Positions 32,832-36,774 of a stretch of DNA of 36,774 nucleotides are shown here, piece by piece. A model generated the notes under the pieces. The model was not told the DNA's origin. It searched no databases and saw nothing but the letters and a program-made list of their open reading frames with translations. How positions within the stretch are numbered: position 1 is the first letter of the stretch; each line of letters begins with the position of its first letter. This stretch comes from Phycisphaerae bacterium (GTDB lineage Bacteria > Planctomycetota > Phycisphaerae > UBA1845 > PWPN01), in contig JAAXZI010000254.1 of NCBI GenBank assembly GCA_012719955.1, positions 1 through 36,774 of the forward strand, read 5' to 3'. The translations under genes were made by a program, and so were the position numbers.

Positions 32832-33175
32832 GAAAGAGAGCACCTCCTGGATCCGTCTGCGGATTGCCGTCAAGGGCACCGGAGGTAGGGACATTGGCTG
32901 GTCAGACTGACAGCCTCACAGGCTGCCGGTCGGAGACCCATACAGGCGAAGGCATCCTAAACAGTGCACGCAAGCCGCGCCGCAAGCGGCACCTGGGTCG
33001 GCTGCAAAATCTCCGTCAACCACTGCTGTTGAGCCAGCGTTGCTGAAAGCTCAAAACAGGTTGTGAATCGGAACGGACACCAAGGCAGAACAGACGCGCA
33101 CAGGCAGAAACCGCCCGGGCGCGAACTCCCACGGCACCGGCCTCCCGCAAGACCTGCACCGCCCGTGTTCAAGAG
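32832..33175. other. Intergenic region between the kinase and tRNA-Ala
   Basis: No gene is supported. AGCCT-CAC-AGGCT (about 32914-32926) and GCCGC-AA-GCGGC (about 32978-32989) are small hairpins without T-runs. A plus-strand open frame continuing through the tRNA (33063-33281) is an artefact of the tRNA sequence. No terminator for the tRNA is evident. Confidence 0.4.
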
Positions 33176-33248
<73 letters not shown>

Positions 33249-33512
33249 ATCCTGGAATTCTGTCCAGAAAACACAGTGTAACGGCTGAACCGGGCTCTGG
33301 CAAGCCGTTGCCCGGCCCGTTCCATCCGCGCGGGCTTGGTGCCCTTTCCCGTTCCACGGCTCCGCAAAGGTTCTTACCGGAACTTCGCGTCATTCCGCCC
33401 TGACCCCCGGCCATTCCCAGACCCGATATGGGGCCCCGGCTTGCCTTCCGTGCCTGGGGTCCGCGTCTCAATGCTGAGCTGACATTGGGGTAAGTATCCC
33501 CGTTAAGAACTT

Positions 33513-33540
33513 TTGATGACGGATTCTCGCCGGTTATAAT
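33513..33540 (+). promoter_or_regulatory. Candidate sigma-70 promoter for clpS
   Basis: TTGATG (33513-33518, 4 of 6) and a perfect TATAAT (33535-33540) are 17-base-class elements with a 16-base spacer. The start would be near 33547, giving a leader of about 134 bases. The rest of the 432-bp gap between the tRNA and clpS shows no gene. Confidence 0.5.
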
Positions 33541-33680
33541 TCATTCATAACGTCGTTGCGACCATTCGGAGGTGCAGGCGGGTCTGCATCCATTCACGGC
33601 TGGTATCCCCCCGGATGGGAGTGTGTGGCCGCGAACGAATGGTGCTCCAGGTATCCGGACAATACTCAGGGGCCATTTTC

Positions 33681-34019
33681 ATGGCAGATCAGAATAAAGG
33701 CCATTTTTCTGACGAGAACGAATCCTCCAACGCTTTCCCGGTGACGGGCGGCAAACCCCACGCCAATCGGCAGGCGCCGCGCCTGCTGCCTCCCTGGAAG
33801 GTCTTGCTGCACAACGACAATGTCAGCCACATGGACCATGTGGTGGAAACGATTCACCAGCTCACGCCGCTTAACCGCGAGCAGGCCATCGCCCGCATGC
33901 GTGAGGCCCACGAGCATGGCTGCTCGCTGCTGCTGATCACCCACCTGGAGCGGGCGGAACTCTACGTGGAGCAGTTTCGGAGCTGCCGACTGACGGTGAG
34001 CATCGAGCCGGCCACCTGA
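33681..34019 (+). CDS. clpS: ATP-dependent Clp protease adaptor ClpS
   Basis: 112 residues. ClpS delivers N-degron substrates to ClpAP or ClpCP. After a 35-residue unstructured start, 'PPWKVLLHNDNVSHMDHVVETIHQLTPLNREQAIARMREAHEHGCSLLLITHLERAELYVEQFRSCRLTVSIEPA' is the full domain, with the substrate-pocket residues in 'HNDN..HMDHVV' and the 'AHEHG' helix. ATG 33681 follows an AGGGG site; an upstream start at 33615 would add 22 residues not in the family. No clpA is beside it. A hairpin terminator follows. Confidence 0.95.
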   Translation: MADQNKGHFSDENESSNAFPVTGGKPHANRQAPRLLPPWKVLLHNDNVSHMDHVVETIHQLTPLNREQAIARMREAHEHGCSLLLITHLERAELYVEQFRSCRLTVSIEPAT

Positions 34020-34046
34020 GCCGCCGGCCCCTCAACAGCAAGCAAC

Positions 34047-34116
34047 ACGACAGCAGGGACCCCCGTGGAGAGAGGGCAGAACGGACTGCCTGCTTTCCTG
34101 GGGGTTCTGTCGTTTT
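34047..34116 (+). terminator. Rho-independent terminator after clpS
   Basis: ACGACAG (34047-34053) pairs with CTGTCGT (34107-34113), supported by CCCCC (about 34060-34064) with GGGGG (34100-34104) and an inner GGCAG/CTGCC stem (34075-34090). TTTT follows. It lies 28 bases after the clpS stop and ends before the convergent gene's stop at 34163. Confidence 0.65.
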
Positions 34117-34162
34117 CGACCCCGCTGAGGTGTCCCCGCCGCCTCGTGCATCCCTGTGCGGC

Positions 34163-36466
34163 TCAACCTTCTCCTCCGATCACGAGCACATAGTCGCCTT
34201 CGCTCGGCGGGCGGATACTCAGTGCGTTCGATGAGACCTTGCCGCCTGGAACGTATTGGCCGGTCGAGGGGTCGAACCATCGTATGTCCAGACCCTGCTT
34301 GAGATGGCGCGTGTTCAGTTCCAGGTTGCCTCCCTGGGGCAGATAGATCAAGGCCAGGCTTCCGTCCTCGCTGCGCGCTGCCGGGGCGCAAAGCATGGGG
34401 TCATCCGGCTGGTTCTCCACCAGGGTCGGATCGGGGACGAGGGTCCACCACTGGATCGAACCAAAGAGTTGGGCGAGGTGTCGGACCGACCGGGCGCCCT
34501 CCGACTCGATGGCCTGGTCCCACGGCGGGGCGGTGCCGCTGTGGTCGTGGGCCAATGGAATCTCCGGCTTTTCGGCCCAATACCATATTCCGTGATGGCC
34601 GTAGGTGACGCCCGCGGTCGGCGAGACAAGCAGACTGCGGTAAAGGGCCCTGCGCACCGCCAGCGCATCGAACGGCCGCTTCGTGTCGCAAGCGAGGTGG
34701 GCCTCATAGTTGGGTTCAAGATTGATCACCGGCAAAACCGGAGGCTTTTTCCACTCCGTTGCGGGCGGGCCATTCACCAGCCAGGCGATTGGTTTCTCGC
34801 AGTGGGCGCTTTGATAGCCGATGATCGAGTACCATGGCTCGCGGCCGAATTCCCCGGCAATCCACTGCAACCCGGTGGGATGCAGGGTTGCCGGCCGGCT
34901 GGGCCGGTCACCGAAGATTGCCTGGCCAATTCTCCGCCATCGCTCGGCCCGCTGGCCCTGGTAGGCGCCGTCTCCGGCCAGAATCCACAACACGTTATGT
35001 GCTCCCCACCTGGCGCAGAGATACCGGCCCAGCACGATGGCGTCCTTCTCGCTCAACTCGTGGCCCGGATCCTGGCCGCCGACCGCCCACATCATGACCG
35101 GCGCGGCCACGAGCCCGGCATCGTTAATGGCCTTCACCTTCGCGTCCAACCGCCTGAAGAATTCGGGATTAATGCGGATGTCGTTCTTTGCCGTGTACGC
35201 GGGTTCGCCGTCGTAAGCTCTCCACTGCGTGGCGACGAACTGTACGGCGGTGAACCCCTGCGATTTTCTCGTGGCGAGATATGCGTCCCAGTGCGCTGCC
35301 CTGGCTTTGAGGACGCCGTTCCACGCCGTATCCGCAAGCCAGAAGAAGGGAGTGCCGTCGGAGTGGACCAGATGGCGACGGTTGGCGGAGAGCTTGAGCG
35401 GCCCTCGGGCCCGGAGGAGGTTGGGGCCGGTGTAGGCAACGCATCTGAACAAGCCGCGCTGCCCGTGCAGGCCGCGGTTTTCCACATCGGAGCAGCGTGA
35501 CTCCCAGCTCCACTTCCCGATTTCGTCGGGGCTGAAGCGGACCCGCCAGACGTTACTTCCATCCCAGAAAGCCCGGCGCGGAGTCGACTTGCCCGATGGC
35601 GACGTGAACACCACCGTCAGTTCGACGTCGATGACGGGATTTCCGTATTCACGGACGCTGCTCAATTTCGCTTCGTAGACCTCGTGTTTCGCGGTGGGTG
35701 CTGCGGCCCCGGCCTCTGAGTCGATGGTCAAAACCCCCGCCGCCCGTCGTTGGTCCAGGGCCTTGCGGATGGCCTCGATGACCGGTTCGGCCAGTCTCGC
35801 GTAGCCCTCGGGGGTGTAATGAACGTTACGTGGCAGTTGAATCTCGGCCAGCCGAGGGGAGGCGAAGGAGTACAGGTCGTTCACGGTGATGTTGTTTTCG
35901 CGCATGATCCGGAGGGCCGTTTCGTTGTACCGGGGCACGTCGGCAGGATCGCGCTGGGCGGCCCCTTCCGGGACCGGCGTGGTCGTGGCCCAGATCAAGG
36001 TCGCGCCGGTCTGCTTCAACCGGGCCACGAGACGCTTCAAATTGCCCTCGTATGAATCCAGTGGGACCTGGCGCTGGCCGGGCTGCAATTGCTTGAGATC
36101 ATGCAGCCCGAAGTTGAAATGAATCACATCCCACCGGCCCTCGCCCAGCCATTCGTCGATGCGCTCGAGTCCGCGGGTGGTCGGGCCGGCGTTCTCCAGA
36201 GCGCGATGAACGTTGGCGATATCTTTCAGGCCGTCCCGCACGGGCAGCGTGTAGCCGATCGAAATGGAATCCCCGATGAGCAGCACGCGGGCCAGTCCCG
36301 GCCGATCGACGACCGGCGTGAACACATTTGGGGGGTAGCCTGTCACGACCGCGGGACGGGTGGCCGCCCGCCGCTGTGCGGGCGCGTACGCGCTCAGGAC
36401 CATCAAGATGGCCGTACACACCGGTATGAACCTGGAAGCTCGAAATCCGCGAACGTACTCAACCAT
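34163..36466 (-). CDS. SGNH hydrolase - DUF5060 - DUF4038 (apiosidase-like) fusion
   Basis: 767 residues with a signal peptide (1-30). Residues 55-240 are an SGNH hydrolase: GDSIS (65-69, nucleophile Ser67), 'HFNFGLHDL' (block III, N118) and 'NVHYTPEGY' (block V, His216). The usual block V Asp is Arg213, so it may use a Ser-His dyad. About 255-350 is a DUF5060 beta-sandwich ('VYEAKLSS', 'DGSNVWRVRFSPDEIGKWSWE'). About 360-680 is a DUF4038 apiosidase-like TIM barrel ('HLVHSDGTPFFWLADTAWNGV', 'FTAVQFVATQWRAYD', 'VLWILAGDGAY', 'VLPVINLEPNYE'). The C-terminus resembles the putative collagen-binding domain that follows DUF4038. It probably de-esterifies and cleaves a branched plant-type glycan outside the cytoplasm. 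The ATG has AGGTGA upstream. Confidence 0.88.
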   Translation of the reverse strand: MVEYVRGFRASRFIPVCTAILMVLSAYAPAQRRAATRPAVVTGYPPNVFTPVVDRPGLARVLLIGDSISIGYTLPVRDGLKDIANVHRALENAGPTTRGLERIDEWLGEGRWDVIHFNFGLHDLKQLQPGQRQVPLDSYEGNLKRLVARLKQTGATLIWATTTPVPEGAAQRDPADVPRYNETALRIMRENNITVNDLYSFASPRLAEIQLPRNVHYTPEGYARLAEPVIEAIRKALDQRRAAGVLTIDSEAGAAAPTAKHEVYEAKLSSVREYGNPVIDVELTVVFTSPSGKSTPRRAFWDGSNVWRVRFSPDEIGKWSWESRCSDVENRGLHGQRGLFRCVAYTGPNLLRARGPLKLSANRRHLVHSDGTPFFWLADTAWNGVLKARAAHWDAYLATRKSQGFTAVQFVATQWRAYDGEPAYTAKNDIRINPEFFRRLDAKVKAINDAGLVAAPVMMWAVGGQDPGHELSEKDAIVLGRYLCARWGAHNVLWILAGDGAYQGQRAERWRRIGQAIFGDRPSRPATLHPTGLQWIAGEFGREPWYSIIGYQSAHCEKPIAWLVNGPPATEWKKPPVLPVINLEPNYEAHLACDTKRPFDALAVRRALYRSLLVSPTAGVTYGHHGIWYWAEKPEIPLAHDHSGTAPPWDQAIESEGARSVRHLAQLFGSIQWWTLVPDPTLVENQPDDPMLCAPAARSEDGSLALIYLPQGGNLELNTRHLKQGLDIRWFDPSTGQYVPGGKVSSNALSIRPPSEGDYVLVIGGEG

Positions 36467-36725
36467 GGCATCACCTGTTAGCCTCAGCCGCCAACAATTT
36501 AAACGCTACGCCGTCACACTGGTAGGCGTGGGCGGCGCACCCGCGCCGGCGCAGAGCCCGGATTTTCGTCGACGCAGCGTTTTACGGCGAATAGCTGACG
36601 GTCCATCAGTTGATCCGGCCGGTACCCATCTATCCATCTCTCAGGCGGCGCTGAACCACTGCCATTGATGCAGAGACGCGTCACCACCGGCTGGTCCGCT
36701 CAAGCCCATAGGGGGGTGGGGGCGC
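36467..36725. other. Intergenic region at the window edge
   Basis: I see no gene, tRNA or riboswitch I can support. The sequence upstream of the SGNH-DUF4038 gene should hold its promoter on the minus strand, but no clear -35/-10 pair is visible. Open frames here are short and have no ribosome binding site. Confidence 0.35.
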
Positions 36726-36730
36726 ATGAA

Positions 36731-36752
36731 AAAGGCCGCTTTCGCGGCCTTT
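36731..36752. terminator. Bidirectional rho-independent terminator
   Basis: AAAGGCCGC (36731-36739) pairs with GCGGCCTTT (36744-36752) around a TTTC loop. T-rich sequence follows on both strands (CCTTTCTAAAA on plus, CCTTTTTC on minus). It likely separates the window's last gene from whatever lies beyond the right edge. A frame starting ATGAAAAAGGCC at 36726 crosses it but is not credible as a gene start. Confidence 0.75.
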
Positions 36753-36774
36753 CTAAAATCGTGCTATTGGAAAC

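Noticed and set aside
36726..36774. A gene start reading MKKAAFAAFL at the right edge.
   Set aside because: The codons are produced by a perfect terminator hairpin with T-runs on both sides; there is no ribosome binding site.

Overview
The window is a GC-rich chromosomal segment that most resembles the Planctomycetota, possibly a Phycisphaerae-like lineage. This is an inference. It rests on the mix of families (a two-domain alternative GlmU, a DksA-like/lspA pair, a LolA-like periplasmic protein next to groESL, DUF4038/DUF5060 and SGNH proteins, many PV-rich or repeat-rich secreted proteins), on long intergenic gaps and on frequent non-ATG starts. There is no phage, IS element, integrase or CRISPR array. 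Palindromic intergenic repeats are the only mobile-like DNA.

Layout. 0.3-4.1 kb (minus): a small secreted C-x7-C repeat protein, groES, groEL with a clear terminator, and a LolA-like protein; a -24/-12 (sigma-54) promoter sequence lies upstream of groES. 4.6-8.6 kb (plus): alternative GlmU, a DksA-like regulator and lspA behind a near-consensus sigma-70 promoter, and a TSUP transporter. 8.6-10.6 kb (minus): a fused tandem Kdo/WaaP-type kinase. 10.9-18.6 kb (plus): an MBOAT/SGNH surface-acylation pair, a palindromic repeat cluster, a YbaK-type deacylase, a ThuA-like protein, a large TIM-barrel/propeller glycosidase-like protein and rubrerythrin. 18.7-22.2 kb (plus): an FHA-GAF-AAA+-Fis sigma-54 activator, then three tandem dyads, a perfect -24/-12 promoter, a short structured transcript ending in a strong terminator, and a metzincin-like lipoprotein. 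22.2-23.7 kb: a zinc-ribbon protein (minus) and a SirB1-type transglutaminase-like protein (plus). 23.9-28.2 kb (minus): miaB, cmk, plsC, ispH. 28.4-30.9 kb (plus): a PV-rich secreted protein, xseB and a cysteine desulfurase. 30.9-36.5 kb: a DUF3365 hybrid histidine kinase (minus), tRNA-Ala(CGC) (minus), clpS (plus) and an SGNH-DUF5060-DUF4038 protein (minus).

The most interesting signal is the 20.66-20.95 kb intergenic region. A gene for a sigma-54 activator is followed at once by three TGTGA-N8-TCAC dyads, a canonical -24/-12 promoter about 90 bp further on, and a roughly 118-nt putative transcript with two hairpins and a U-tract terminator. This is the architecture of a sigma-54-dependent small RNA controlled by the adjacent activator, comparable in layout to LuxO/Qrr or GlrR/GlmY. 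The only other strong -24/-12 match I found lies upstream of groESL, which suggests a sigma-54-linked stress circuit.
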